A DNA stretch of 64,000 nt from VYFG01 sp965221795 (GCA_965221795.1 OZ244914.1:3286001-3350000); one strand, 5' to 3'; shown: positions 45,873 through 55,238, numbered from the stretch's first letter. Translations and numbers: made by a program. The notes: generated from the sequence alone by a model not told the origin.

Positions 45873-46832
45873 ATGAAAGCTCTTGATTTTGAGGAACCAA
45901 TCGCAGAATTGGAGGAAAAGATTGTCGAACTGCAACGGGTCGGGGCAGATCGATTGCTGGACCTGGATGAGGAAATTACCCGTATGAAGGAAAAAAGTCG
46001 GGAGTTGACTCGGGAAATCTTCTCTAAATTAAGCCCATGGCAGGTTACCCAAATTGCCCGACATCCGCTGCGTCCCTACACATTGGACTATATTGAACGG
46101 ATTGCAGTCGATTTTCAGGAGCTCCATGGGGACCGCATGTATGCGGATGATGCTGCCATCGTAACCGGCTTATGTCGGATCAAAGACTGTAGTGTGGCGA
46201 TTATTGGACACCAGAAGGGGCGGGACACCCGTGAACGGACCCGACGTAATTTCGGGATGCCGCGTCCCGAAGGATATCGCAAGGCTCAGCGCATTATGCA
46301 ACTTGCAGAGCGGTTTCATTTGCCGGTAATTACGCTGATTGATACGACCGGTGCTTATCCGGGGGTAGGTGCAGAAGAGAGAGGGCAGAGTGAAGCGATT
46401 GCAAAATCGCTGGAGATCATGGCATCGTTGCGGGTTCCAGTAGTCTCGGTGGTGATTGGAGAAGGGGGGTCTGGAGGAGCGCTTGCGATCGGGGTTTGTG
46501 ATCGTCTCCTGATGATGGAGTATGCGGTGTATTCGGTTATTTCACCGGAAGGTTGTGCATCGATTCTTTGGAAAAGTGCGGAAAAAGCAGCCGATGCTGC
46601 CGAGGCCATGAAGATGACTACCTGGGAGTTGCAATCACATGGATTAGTGGATGAAGTGATCCCAGAGCCTCTTGGAGGAGCTCATCGGGACTATGATGAG
46701 GCTGCCAATCGTCTGCAGGATGCCATCTTGGCGTCTCTGGATACACTGAATTCCTTGCCGATGCCCGGGTTGCTCGAACAGCGTTATGAGCGCCTTATGA
46801 AACTGGGGCGATTCGAGGATAAGAACCATTAG
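45873..46832 (+). CDS. accA: acetyl-CoA carboxylase carboxyltransferase subunit alpha
   Basis: 319 residues, the usual length. AccA with AccD transfers carboxyl from biotin to acetyl-CoA in fatty-acid synthesis. The N-terminal coiled-coil lead (DFEEPIAELEEKIVELQ) is followed by the crotonase-like fold with oxyanion-hole glycines in GEGGSGGALAIGVCDRLLMM and FGMPRPEGYRKAQRIM. All conserved parts are intact. tilS follows after 463 nt, a pairing also seen in relatives. Confidence 0.95.
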   Translation: MKALDFEEPIAELEEKIVELQRVGADRLLDLDEEITRMKEKSRELTREIFSKLSPWQVTQIARHPLRPYTLDYIERIAVDFQELHGDRMYADDAAIVTGLCRIKDCSVAIIGHQKGRDTRERTRRNFGMPRPEGYRKAQRIMQLAERFHLPVITLIDTTGAYPGVGAEERGQSEAIAKSLEIMASLRVPVVSVVIGEGGSGGALAIGVCDRLLMMEYAVYSVISPEGCASILWKSAEKAADAAEAMKMTTWELQSHGLVDEVIPEPLGGAHRDYDEAANRLQDAILASLDTLNSLPMPGLLEQRYERLMKLGRFEDKNH

Positions 46833-47295
46833 TTTGCTGCAGACGGGCTGGATACCACTATTCACAGCCAGAGCTTCGGCCATTGCGCCAGTTCTTCTTT
46901 GATGGGCTCAAGAGGTCAGCCTGCTGGAATATGTCCCAGATTGGATCGACCTTGGCATTCGATTGCCACCGCGACATGGATAATCTGACAGGAGATGGGG
47001 TCTACATTGTGTGCGAATCAAGAAAGTTGGCCAGCATATGCGGTGGATTGAAGATGCACACAATGCATATGCATACCGCGAAACTGGGGGCTGCGCCGTA
47101 TATAATGGATAAGGTAAACAGCTCGTCAATCTGCTTACTTTTCACTTATTTTCCAGTTTGTTATCAACTTTTGGATGCATATCACCTGAGGAAAAATAGC
47201 AAGATACTTGTGGTGAGGTAAATCCATGCCCGAAGAATATAAACGCCAAAAAAACCGGAGAAGGGTAATCTTCGCTATCTTGCTGTGTAGTATGG
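46833..47295. other. gap between accA and tilS
   Basis: 463 nt. One 112-codon frame on the + strand (46883-47221) is rich in His, Cys and Met without any recognisable motif and is not accepted as a gene. The palindrome ATGCATATGCAT lies near 47063. AT-rich sequence before 47296 could hold the tilS promoter. Confidence 0.35.
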
Positions 47296-48792
47296 ATGGG
47301 TAGTTTGAAGTACTTGGCAGATAGCCCTGCAGTGCCATCATTTGACTCGAACCGGGAGTTTACCCATTACGTTCTGGCCAGGCGGCTTTACGATTCTTTG
47401 GGGCTTCCACACAATGCCCGGTTTGCCATTGGATACAGCGGCGGGCTGGATTCCACTGCATTGCTATTCGGGTTGTCCCGATTGATGGCCGAGCAGCCCC
47501 ATCGGGAACTGTTGGCATTGCATTTCAACCATGCGATGCATCCGGCCGCCGATGAGTGGCAACGACACTGTGTTCAAACCTGTCAGGCACTTGATGTACC
47601 GATCATTTGCGGGAAATGGTCACGGAGTTCCGGCACAAAATCAGATGAAGGGTCGGCAAGGGCTGCTCGGTACGAGTGGTTTTGCCAGTCTGTACCGCTT
47701 TCCTATCGGTTGCTTTTGGCCCACCATCGTGACGATCAGATCGAAACGGTTCTGATGAACCTGTATGAAGCCCGGGGCAGCCATCGTGTTGCCGGCATGT
47801 TATGCCGCCGTCCACTGGCCTTTGGTGATCGGCGTGAAATCATTCGCCCTTTGTTGAGTATCCCACGTACTGCATTGCTCTCTTATGTGGGATCCAATGG
47901 ATTGCAATGGATGGAAGACCCGTCCAATGCTGACCCCAGGCATCTCCGGTCCAGATTACGATCCGGCATTCTGCCAGCACTCCGCCAATCCTGTCCCAAC
48001 ATTGATGCGCATGTGCTCCAGGTGGCATCCGATTTGCAACGGGTAAATGGCTTGTGGAATGAGCGGATTCAGCGGCGTCTGGAGCAGGCCATGGATCGCG
48101 GCAGAAACAGGATATTCTGTGGATCGCCCCCCTTGCAAATGGGTTACCTGATGAAACTGAAACGCATGGATCTTGAGGGAGTGTTGCGTCAATGGATGCA
48201 TGCCGGGGCTCAGGGTTCGCCCGGCACTCGGGGGATGGCGGTACTGTTGGATGAACTGGATGCTCGCTTCCGGACCAGAAACGAATTGCAAAAAAGGAAA
48301 GACTTGCGGTTTGACTGGCGAGGTGCGTCTATTCGTGAATACCGGGGACGACTTTATTTGCTGGGGCCTTTACCGTCGGCATGCACAGCGATTCCTTGGA
48401 AAGAAACGCATCTGGAACTGGTGCCGGGACTGCATATGTATACCGAATCTGTTGCTGACCCACGAGGAGGTCGGGTCGAGGAATTGACCTGGCGTTGGAG
48501 AACGGGGGGCGAAAAAATTCGACTTCCTGGTCGGTCACACTCGACGTCTCTCAAAAAAGCCTGCCAGGCATTTGGAATCCCGGAATGGGAGAGAGACTGC
48601 TTGCCGTACCTGGTCAGCAAGGAAGAGTTGGTCTGGTTCTACGGAATCGGATGGTGTGGATCGCTCAGCGGAGTTTCTTCGTATCCGACCACGATTGATT
48701 GCAGTCGTATGCCTCGGATTCGATTGGTTTGGAAACCTAAAAAGCCAGATCGCGCAGGGCCGGTCAAAGGAATTCTTGAGGAAAGCCTGTGA
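47296..48792 (+). CDS. tilS: tRNA(Ile)-lysidine synthase
   Basis: 498 residues, longer than the 430-440 usual for gammaproteobacteria; the extra length is at the N-terminus (about 25 residues) and in loops. The PP-loop SGGLDST is at 48-54, followed by LALHFNHAMHP and the conserved HHRDDQIETVLMNL. The enzyme converts C34 of tRNA-Ile(CAU) to lysidine so that it reads AUA, and is essential. The C-terminal domain (PGRSHSTSLKKACQAFGIPE) is the TilS substrate-binding end. A later start is possible. Confidence 0.92.
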   Translation: MGSLKYLADSPAVPSFDSNREFTHYVLARRLYDSLGLPHNARFAIGYSGGLDSTALLFGLSRLMAEQPHRELLALHFNHAMHPAADEWQRHCVQTCQALDVPIICGKWSRSSGTKSDEGSARAARYEWFCQSVPLSYRLLLAHHRDDQIETVLMNLYEARGSHRVAGMLCRRPLAFGDRREIIRPLLSIPRTALLSYVGSNGLQWMEDPSNADPRHLRSRLRSGILPALRQSCPNIDAHVLQVASDLQRVNGLWNERIQRRLEQAMDRGRNRIFCGSPPLQMGYLMKLKRMDLEGVLRQWMHAGAQGSPGTRGMAVLLDELDARFRTRNELQKRKDLRFDWRGASIREYRGRLYLLGPLPSACTAIPWKETHLELVPGLHMYTESVADPRGGRVEELTWRWRTGGEKIRLPGRSHSTSLKKACQAFGIPEWERDCLPYLVSKEELVWFYGIGWCGSLSGVSSYPTTIDCSRMPRIRLVWKPKKPDRAGPVKGILEESL

Positions 48793-48939
48793 ATTTGGTA
48801 TCCTGCCATTCCGTCTGAAGTGTCTGTCACGGAATGTCTTTTTGTCGCTTGACGAGAGGGTCAGGTCATGCTTGGTGACGGTCATGATTCAGCGTATTGA
48901 AGTAGTGAGGTTGCTGGCTGCTGCAGGCATCGGATCAAA

Positions 48940-50574
48940 ATGACCAAATACGTATTCATAACAGGCGGGGTGGTATCTTCTTTGGGCAAAGGAATTGCTG
49001 CAGCATCTCTCGGGAGCATCCTCGAGTGTCGGGGCATTCGCGTGACCATGATGAAGCTGGATCCTTACATCAATGTAGACCCCGGCACCATGAGTCCCTT
49101 TCAGCATGGTGAAGTCTTTGTGACGGAAGATGGTGCCGAGACCGATCTGGATTTGGGGCATTATGAGCGCTTCGTTAATACCACCATGAGCAGGCGCAAC
49201 AATTTCACTACGGGGCAGATTTATGAAAGGGTGATCCGTAAGGAACGCAAAGGGGAATATTTGGGTGGTACAGTACAGGTCATTCCTCACATTACGGATG
49301 AAATCAAACAATGCATTCATGATGGGGCCCTGGAAGCAGAACTGGCACTTGTCGAAATCGGGGGTACGGTGGGTGACATTGAGTCCTTGCCATTTCTGGA
49401 AGCCATACGGCAGTTACGGATTGAGCTCGGCCGTACCAACACTCTATTCATGCATCTGACGCTGGTTCCGGAAATCAGTGTTGCCGGAGAAATCAAGACC
49501 AAACCGACCCAGCATTCTGTCAAGGAGTTGCGATCGATTGGCATACAACCGGATATCCTGCTTTGTCGGGCGAACAAGCCATTATCGGATTCTGCGCGGC
49601 AGAAGATTGCCTTGTTTACCAATGTCGAGAAGTGCTCCGTGATTTCTGGAGCCAATGTCGACAACATCTATCAAATTCCCCAACTCTATGTGGAACAGAA
49701 CGTAGACCGTATTGTGACAGAACAGCTTCAGATAGTTGCCGGCACACCCAACATGAAAGAATGGAATCGAGTGGTGAAAAACAGTACGGATACCTTGCAT
49801 CAGGTCAAAATTGCGATGGTGGGGAAATATGTTGATTTGACCGAATCGTACAAATCGCTTTCGGAAGCCTTGAGCCATGCGGGAATTCAAACCCTGACTC
49901 GGGTGGACATTACCTATATTGATTCATCCATTTTGGAAACCGGAGATACGGAGGCATTGACCAGTGTGGATGCGATTCTGATTCCTGGCGGATTCGGTGA
50001 GAGAGGAGTGGAAGGAATGATCATCGCTGCCGGGGTTGCCCGTACATGCCAAGTTCCCTATTTGGGGATTTGTCTTGGTATGCAGGTCGCCACGATTGAA
50101 TTTGCACGGAATGTGTTGGGACTGGCTGGTGCGCATAGCACCGAATTTGATTCCCACACTCTCCATCCGGTGATTGCGCTGATTACCGAGTGGGTGGACG
50201 ATGAGGGCGTCCGGGAGTTGCGGGATGAAGCCTCGGATCTTGGTGGCACCATGCGTCTGGGGGCACAGGATATTCATCTTAAAGCGGGAACGCGGTACCA
50301 TGAAATATACTGCAGGGAAGTGATACGGGAGCGTCATCGTCATCGCTACGAGTTCAACAACCACTACCTGAAGTCATTTGAGGAAGCGGGTATGGTTTTT
50401 TCCGGGTTTTCAGGTAGTGGGCTTGTGGAGGTGATTGAACTGCCGGACCATCCCTGGTTCGTCGCGTGCCAATTTCATCCGGAATTTACTTCGACCCCCC
50501 GGGGAGGCCATGCCATGTTCAGCCGTTTCATCCGTGCGGCTTTAGCCCATAAATCTTCCCGAAAAGCTGCCTGA
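48940..50574 (+). CDS. pyrG: CTP synthase
   Basis: 544 residues. The N-terminal synthetase domain begins MTKYVFITGGVVSSLGKGIA (P-loop). The glutaminase domain has the Cys in LGICLGMQVA and His/Glu in FHPEFTSTP. It makes CTP from UTP, ATP and glutamine as a tetramer. It is followed directly by kdsA and eno, the standard gammaproteobacterial order. There are 147 nt after tilS. Confidence 0.97.
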   Translation: MTKYVFITGGVVSSLGKGIAAASLGSILECRGIRVTMMKLDPYINVDPGTMSPFQHGEVFVTEDGAETDLDLGHYERFVNTTMSRRNNFTTGQIYERVIRKERKGEYLGGTVQVIPHITDEIKQCIHDGALEAELALVEIGGTVGDIESLPFLEAIRQLRIELGRTNTLFMHLTLVPEISVAGEIKTKPTQHSVKELRSIGIQPDILLCRANKPLSDSARQKIALFTNVEKCSVISGANVDNIYQIPQLYVEQNVDRIVTEQLQIVAGTPNMKEWNRVVKNSTDTLHQVKIAMVGKYVDLTESYKSLSEALSHAGIQTLTRVDITYIDSSILETGDTEALTSVDAILIPGGFGERGVEGMIIAAGVARTCQVPYLGICLGMQVATIEFARNVLGLAGAHSTEFDSHTLHPVIALITEWVDDEGVRELRDEASDLGGTMRLGAQDIHLKAGTRYHEIYCREVIRERHRHRYEFNNHYLKSFEEAGMVFSGFSGSGLVEVIELPDHPWFVACQFHPEFTSTPRGGHAMFSRFIRAALAHKSSRKAA

Positions 50575-50587
50575 ATCGCACTTGACA

Positions 50588-51418
50588 ATGCAATCGGTTC
50601 ATTTTGAAGCGGGTGGTGAGCGGCCTTTTTTCCTGATTGCCGGTCCCTGTGTCATTGAGTCCGAAGAAATGTCCTTGTCGGTGGCTGCGAAGTTAAAGGA
50701 AATCACCGATCGTCGTTCGATTCCTTTTGTGTTCAAGTCCTCTTTTGATAAGGCGAATCGAACATCCGGCACTTCTCCTCGCGGACCTGGCCGGAGAGAG
50801 GGGTTGGAAATCCTGGCCCGGGTACGAGAAAAAATTGATGTCCCGGTGTTGACCGACGTGCATTCGGTGGAAGATGTTGCATATGCCGCTGACATGGTGG
50901 ATGTATTGCAAACCCCGGCTTTTTTGTGCCGTCAGACAGACCTGATCGAGGCCGTGGCACATACCGGAAAACCCTGTAACATCAAGAAAGGTCAGTTTCT
51001 TTCTCCGGCAGAGATGCGCCATGTGGTCGACAAGGCACTCCAGGTAAATCCGCAAGCTCCCATCTGGGTATGTGAACGCGGAACGTCGTTTGGTTATCAT
51101 AACCTGGTCGTCGATATGCGAGGATTGATGATTATGAAAGAGACCGGAAGGCCCATTGTGTTTGATGCCACTCACTCTGTTCAATTGCCCGGTGGAGCAG
51201 GGGGAAAGTCGGGCGGACAACGGGAATTCGTTCCAGCTTTGGCGAGCGCAGCGGTTGCCGTTGGCGTAGATGGCCTCTTTGTGGAGACCCATCCCGATCC
51301 GAACCGGGCTCTCAGCGATGGCCCCAATGCCTGGCCTCTGAATCAGATGGAAGGACTGCTGGATCGGTTGCTGCTGTTGGATCAGGCCGCCAATGCGCAC
51401 CCTTTGGTTTTGGAATGA
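50588..51418 (+). CDS. kdsA: 3-deoxy-8-phosphooctulonate (KDO-8-P) synthase
   Basis: 276 residues from ATG 50588; a TTG two codons up is less likely. It condenses arabinose 5-phosphate with PEP for lipopolysaccharide. Motifs: IAGPCVIESEEM, FKSSFDKANRTS, TDVHSVEDV, GQFLSPAEMRHVVDK, FDATHSVQLPGG, FVETHPDPNRALSDGPNAWP. The start is 14 bases after the pyrG stop, so they share a transcript. Its presence implies a normal outer-membrane lipid A/KDO core. Confidence 0.96.
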   Translation: MQSVHFEAGGERPFFLIAGPCVIESEEMSLSVAAKLKEITDRRSIPFVFKSSFDKANRTSGTSPRGPGRREGLEILARVREKIDVPVLTDVHSVEDVAYAADMVDVLQTPAFLCRQTDLIEAVAHTGKPCNIKKGQFLSPAEMRHVVDKALQVNPQAPIWVCERGTSFGYHNLVVDMRGLMIMKETGRPIVFDATHSVQLPGGAGGKSGGQREFVPALASAAVAVGVDGLFVETHPDPNRALSDGPNAWPLNQMEGLLDRLLLLDQAANAHPLVLE

Positions 51419-51477
51419 TCGTGCTTCAATGTGGCCATGGTGATTGGGATAGATAATGTGATCTTGTAGGGGAAGAA

Positions 51478-52779
51478 ATGAGTGAGTTTTCGATTGATTC
51501 GGTGCACGCGAGGGAAATACTGGATTCCCGCGGCAACCCGACAGTACAGGTAGAGGTTTCTCTTGAAGGTGGGGCGATTGGTGCCGCATCAGTCCCCTCA
51601 GGGGCATCGACCGGCATTCTGGAAGCACATGAGCTGCGCGATGGAAACCCGAAGCGTTATGGGGGGAAAGGCACCATGGCCGCCGTGAGCCACATCAACG
51701 GGGAAATCGCCGAAGCACTTCGGGGCACGGATTGTCGGGAACAGTCTGTCATTGATGACCGGATGATCAAGATGGATGGCACTGACCACAAGGCTCGCCT
51801 GGGTGCCAATGCCATACTGGGGGTGTCACTGGCTTCGGCCCATGCAGCGGCTGCTGGCGGAAACATGCCGCTTTTTCGGTATATCGGGCAACTGTCGGAT
51901 AATGATCGGTTTATGTTGCCCGTGCCGCAGATGAACATTCTCAATGGCGGGGCGCACGCGGATAATGCGATTGACTTCCAGGAATTCATGGTACTGCCGG
52001 TGGGCCCGGAGAATTTTCCGGAAGCGTTGCGCTGCGGTGCCGAAATTTTTCACTTGCTCAAACAGGTGCTGAAATCTAGAGGATACGCTACCAATGTAGG
52101 AGACGAGGGCGGCTTCGCACCGGCTTGCACCTCGAATGAGGAAGGTGTTGAATTGATTATGAAGGCCATTGATGCCAGCAGTTACACTGCAGGAACTGAT
52201 GTGGTTTTGGGGATCGATTCGGCGAGTTCCGAATTCTACCGGGATGGCCAGTATCACCTTGGGGCTGAAGCAACCTCCCTCGATTCTTCACAGTTCGTGA
52301 GCTATCTGGAGGGGTGGGTGAACCGGTATCCTATTCTCAGTATTGAAGATGGTATGGCAGAGAATGATTGGGAAGGTTGGGATCTATTGACCCGTCGGCT
52401 GGGGGGTCGGGTGCAATTGACCGGCGATGACCTGTTTGTGACCAATCCAACTCTGCTCCGAAAGGGGATTGAATTAGGGGTTGGTAATTCCATTTTGATC
52501 AAGGTCAATCAGATTGGGACATTGACCGAGACTTTGGAGGCGATTGCCATTGCACAGGAAGCGGGATATTGTGCCACGATCTCACATCGTTCCGGGGAAA
52601 CGGAAGACACAACGATTGCCGATTTGGCGGTCGCGGTGGCGGCTGGACAAATCAAAACCGGTTCTTTGTCCCGGTCAGAGCGAGTAGCGAAATACAACCG
52701 GTTACTGAAGATTCACGAAATACTGGGGGAGGAGTCACAATATCCGGGAAGAACCGTATTTACCAATCTATCTCCTTGA
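51478..52779 (+). CDS. eno: enolase
   Basis: 433 residues. Glycolytic enolase, also a possible degradosome partner for the RNase E encoded at 13 kb. Motifs: AREILDSRGNPTVQVEV, SGASTG, GDEGGFAP, IEDGMAENDWEGW, the catalytic Lys in ILIKVNQIGT, and SHRSGETED. GGGGAAG lies just before ATG 51478. ftsB starts 33 bases downstream. Confidence 0.97.
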   Translation: MSEFSIDSVHAREILDSRGNPTVQVEVSLEGGAIGAASVPSGASTGILEAHELRDGNPKRYGGKGTMAAVSHINGEIAEALRGTDCREQSVIDDRMIKMDGTDHKARLGANAILGVSLASAHAAAAGGNMPLFRYIGQLSDNDRFMLPVPQMNILNGGAHADNAIDFQEFMVLPVGPENFPEALRCGAEIFHLLKQVLKSRGYATNVGDEGGFAPACTSNEEGVELIMKAIDASSYTAGTDVVLGIDSASSEFYRDGQYHLGAEATSLDSSQFVSYLEGWVNRYPILSIEDGMAENDWEGWDLLTRRLGGRVQLTGDDLFVTNPTLLRKGIELGVGNSILIKVNQIGTLTETLEAIAIAQEAGYCATISHRSGETEDTTIADLAVAVAAGQIKTGSLSRSERVAKYNRLLKIHEILGEESQYPGRTVFTNLSP

Positions 52780-52812
52780 TGTTGCTTGTAGAATCCTTCT
52801 GATTTTCCTGCA

Positions 52813-53118
52813 ATGAATACACAATTCGGTGCGAATGAGAGAATCTGGACACGGCTGTTGACGGTGTTCCTTCTCCTTGTGTTGGCCGGGTTGCAATATG
52901 CGCTATGGCAGGGCGACAAGAATGTCCACGATCTCCGCAGTTTGGAAGCTGCGGTGGAAAATACCCGTGAGGAAAATGTCCAGCAAGAGCAAACCAATCA
53001 GCGCATGATGGCGGAAATACTGGATCTGAAACAGGGAGGAGAAACGGTCGAAACCTTGGCCCGCTATAATCTGGGACTGATCAAACCACAAGAGATTTTC
53101 TACCAGATCATCGAATAA
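52813..53118 (+). CDS. ftsB: cell division protein FtsB
   Basis: 101 residues, bitopic inner-membrane protein: one N-terminal helix at about 14-30 (LLTVFLLLVLAGLQYALW), then a coiled coil (about 38-70) and the conserved end with ETVETLARYNLGLIKPQEIF. It forms the FtsQLB complex of the divisome. The location right after eno is diagnostic. ispD, which often follows, is not present; an accessory region begins instead. Confidence 0.94.
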   Translation: MNTQFGANERIWTRLLTVFLLLVLAGLQYALWQGDKNVHDLRSLEAAVENTREENVQQEQTNQRMMAEILDLKQGGETVETLARYNLGLIKPQEIFYQIIE

Positions 53119-53186
53119 ATTGCCCTAGACAGCTCCGGCCCCTTTCTGGTCTAAGGAATAGGATAGTTGGGAAAAGCTGGACCTGA

Positions 53187-53486
53187 TTACACATGGCGTG
53201 GCGCATTGAAGAACAGAGCAAAGACGACGAACCCGAGAAGCAGGACATTTGAGTTGGTCGAGGCGAGAGAAGACCCGGCGGAAGCTGTTGAGTCGCCGGG
53301 CGGTTCGATGGCTTCTCCATTGGCTTCCGAGGCTTCGTGTGCGTGGTCGAACCGCTCCAGCAGGCCAAGCAGGCCGCGCCGCTTGCCGCCATGCGCTTGT
53401 GTGGTACTGGTGTGAGTTCCATGGGTCGGTTCCCGCCGAAAATCACCAGCGCCAAGTAGGGCATGTTTATAGCAAATTGCGTTCAC
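53187..53486 (-). CDS. possible small protein with C-terminal hydrophobic end
   Basis: 99 codons from ATG 53486, convergent with ftsB. Middle part is polar (FDHAHEASEANGEAIEPPGD), and the end is a hydrophobic stretch SNVLLLGFVVFALFFNAPRH, resembling a tail anchor or sorting tail. Overlapping frames on both strands are also open, and no family is recognised, so coding is uncertain. Confidence 0.3.
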   Translation of the reverse strand: MNAICYKHALLGAGDFRREPTHGTHTSTTQAHGGKRRGLLGLLERFDHAHEASEANGEAIEPPGDSTASAGSSLASTNSNVLLLGFVVFALFFNAPRHV

Positions 53487-53499
53487 AATATCCTGACGG

Positions 53500-53550
53500 T
53501 TCGCCTTAAAATCTCAAGGTCAACGCCTTGCAAGCGATGGTTGAATTACC
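53500..53550 (+). repeat. 51-bp repeat upstream of coiled-coil gene copy C
   Basis: The 51 bp beginning TTCGCCTTAAAATCTCAAGG and ending TTGAATTACC recur at 63369-63419 with about five mismatches. Here it ends eight bases before the TTGAAA block of copy C; at 63369 it adjoins a ygfZ fragment. Confidence 0.7.
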
Positions 53551-53557
53551 ATTCAAC

Positions 53558-53587
53558 TTGAAAATTTCGATTCAGATAGAATAGAAT
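53558..53587 (+). promoter_or_regulatory. conserved block upstream of coiled-coil gene (copy C)
   Basis: TTGAAA at 53558-53563. TAGAAT occurs twice, at 53577-53582 and 53582-53587, through a 5-bp duplication. The second has the family spacing of 18 from TTGAAA but overlaps the first ATG; the first is six bases before the ATG at 53589, as in the other copies. The duplication has thus separated two spacings that are both fixed elsewhere. Confidence 0.5.
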
Positions 53588-53588
53588 G

Positions 53589-53876
53589 ATGGCAGGAAAT
53601 GACAATCACAATCAACCAATCCATGAACTGGCGAAAGAGGTCGCCGTATTGCAGCAAACCATGGAAACCCATAAGCAAGAGTACAAAACTGACATCGCCA
53701 GACTGGCGGAACAGATGGCTAACTGGAAAACCGATATGGCCAACTGGAAAACCGATATGGCCAACTGGAAGACCGACATGGCCAAGCAGGACAAGTCAAA
53801 CCTGCAGTGGATGGTCGGTTTTGTCTTGGGGTCCGCTGTCTTGGTGATCACCGTACTGGGGTTTATCCTGACCTAA
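53589..53876 (+). CDS. small coiled-coil protein with C-terminal membrane anchor (copy C)
   Basis: 95 residues from the second of two adjacent ATG codons (53586 is the alternative). Charged helix (PIHELAKEVAVLQQTMETHK) followed by an exact amplification of one heptad, MANWKTD, three times (53715-53777, three near-identical 21-bp units), then MAKQDK and a membrane segment at about 72-94 (GFVLGSAVLVITVLGFILT). The repeat keeps the coiled-coil register while changing its length. The 51-bp repeat and the family block lie upstream. It converges with the truncated ygfZ. Function unknown. Confidence 0.75.
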   Translation: MAGNDNHNQPIHELAKEVAVLQQTMETHKQEYKTDIARLAEQMANWKTDMANWKTDMANWKTDMAKQDKSNLQWMVGFVLGSAVLVITVLGFILT

Positions 53877-53898
53877 ACCTCGAACAGGCCCAATCTCG

Positions 53899-54591
53899 TC
53901 AAGGATCATTGGGGTGTACGGAATAGGGGAGTGTCAGGAAAGTCAATCGCTGGGTTTTTTGGGTGTCAAGGCAGGGTGCACTCGTGTCCGGGATTTCCGT
54001 CGGCGTAATGGCCGAGAGCCACAGGGTTTTTTGTAACCTGACGGCATCCACTACCGTGCCGATTTTCTGACTCTCTCCGGTGCCAGAATACAGGGAATCG
54101 CCGGGAGCTACGGTTATCTCGGCATTTTCTATCTGGGCGATCCTCATCCGTTGCTTGATTTTGCCGAGATATCGCACGCGGGCGATGATTTCCTGTCCCG
54201 GGTAGCATCCCTTTCGGAAACTGACTCCTCCAATCAAGTCGAGATTGACCTGTTGTGGTATAAACTGCTCGGTGGTCTGGGTGTACACCTGTGGGTCTCC
54301 TGACAGAATGGCAGCCAATTTCCAGAACTCCTCGGGCAAGATGGGTGACTCATCGTCCAAGGCGTCATACTCTGAATATCCCTCACTCCGGATTTCCAGG
54401 TAACGCTGGCCGTCCAATTTCCAGACATTGGGACATTCTGGGGATTCACCGATATGGCCAACCAGACAATTTTTGTCTTCCACCCGGATATCGACCTGGG
54501 TTAAGTTTAACAATCGATGCGGTAAGTCATTGACTGCCAATAAAATAAAAACCGTATGACACCACGAACTTCGATTTTGGGAGGTTTGCAT
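53899..54591 (-). CDS. ygfZ: YgfZ/GcvT-domain protein lacking its N-terminal third
   Basis: 230 residues, against about 320 for YgfZ. The hallmark segment is intact: QFIPQQVNLDLIGGVSFRKG and CYPGQEIIARVRYLGKIKQR contain the conserved KGCYPGQE loop with the functional Cys. YgfZ uses folate to support iron-sulfur enzymes such as MiaB. The first folate-binding subdomain is missing: from ATG 54591 only weak matching text (LPHRLLNLTQVDIRVEDKN) precedes the core. Immediately upstream lies an IS1634-type remnant, so insertion probably cut the gene. Whether the shortened frame is expressed is unclear. A scrambled duplicate of its end is at 63185. Confidence 0.75.
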   Translation of the reverse strand: MQTSQNRSSWCHTVFILLAVNDLPHRLLNLTQVDIRVEDKNCLVGHIGESPECPNVWKLDGQRYLEIRSEGYSEYDALDDESPILPEEFWKLAAILSGDPQVYTQTTEQFIPQQVNLDLIGGVSFRKGCYPGQEIIARVRYLGKIKQRMRIAQIENAEITVAPGDSLYSGTGESQKIGTVVDAVRLQKTLWLSAITPTEIPDTSAPCLDTQKTQRLTFLTLPYSVHPNDP

Positions 54592-54609
54592 GACCGCTTA
54601 TCAGCGAGT

Positions 54610-54905
54610 TCAAGCGGGGTCAGACGATGATCTTGCGCAGATTAGGGGCCGGGGGTTGCGATCTGCATCGCGTGATAGATCGCGGCCTGATCGGCGTTCG
54701 GGCAGCACCGTGTTGCGCACATGCACCCAGCGGCCATCGGGGCGCGAAAGTGGTGGTGATGCGCGGGAGGGTCCGCAAGGCGTTGCGGATGGTTGTCCAG
54801 CTTGCCGTCATACCCGTCTGGGTCATGCGGGTGCGAAGGACCTGAATGGCCTGACCAGCGATCACCGAGATTCACAGGTGCCCATAGGCTCGGTGTTCCT
54901 GCTGG
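54610..54905 (-). pseudogene. IS1634-type transposase C-terminal remnant
   Basis: Minus strand reads ISVIAGQAIQVLRTRMTQTG, MTASWTTIRNALRTLPRITT, TFAP, then after a frameshift DGRWVHVRNTVLPE and finally LRKIIV. This is the C-terminal part typical of IS1634-family DDE transposases, with a stop replaced in one position and two frameshifts. It abuts the truncated end of ygfZ. Confidence 0.6.
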
Positions 54906-54971
54906 CGCAGAGGTCTTGACTTGTAGGGAAAAAGTGCTGTTTTTTTGGATCTTCAGGTATTTTTTGTCCCC

Positions 54972-55130
54972 CCTGGGACCAGTCCGAAGTGCAACCGCGC
55001 CGCGATCCCGGAATGAGGGCGTAGCCCGAAGGGAGGGATCGCGGCGGCGACCCAAAAATTCGCGCTGCGAGCGCTTCTTTTCGGCCTCGGATGGCAGCCA
55101 TCTCGACGGCTGGCGATCCTGACCGAAGCC
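54972..55130 (-). repeat. about 160-bp repeat following an IS30 copy
   Basis: Reads, on the minus strand, almost the same as 58148-58307 on the plus strand (several scattered differences), including GATGGCTGCCATCCGAGGCC and GCGATCCCTCCCTTCGGG. In both places it lies just downstream of IS30 transposase sequence in the same relative orientation, so the IS30 plus tail was duplicated as a block in opposite orientation. Confidence 0.75.
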
Positions 55131-55238
55131 ATTGACCAATGCAAGGGCGAAACCGGCACCATGAGGCCGAACGAGGCCGCTCCGGCGGGTCACCGGAGTG
55201 CCGGGGGGGGCGATAGGAGGACCGCCGGCCGCGTCAGG

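Noticed and set aside
50693..51628. 311-codon frame on the minus strand
   Set aside because: Antisense to kdsA and the start of eno, both of which are complete and conserved.
53715..53777. Short tandem repeat as possible CRISPR or VNTR array
   Set aside because: Units are contiguous 21-bp codon repeats without spacers and lie inside a coding frame; no CRISPR array or cas gene was seen in the window.
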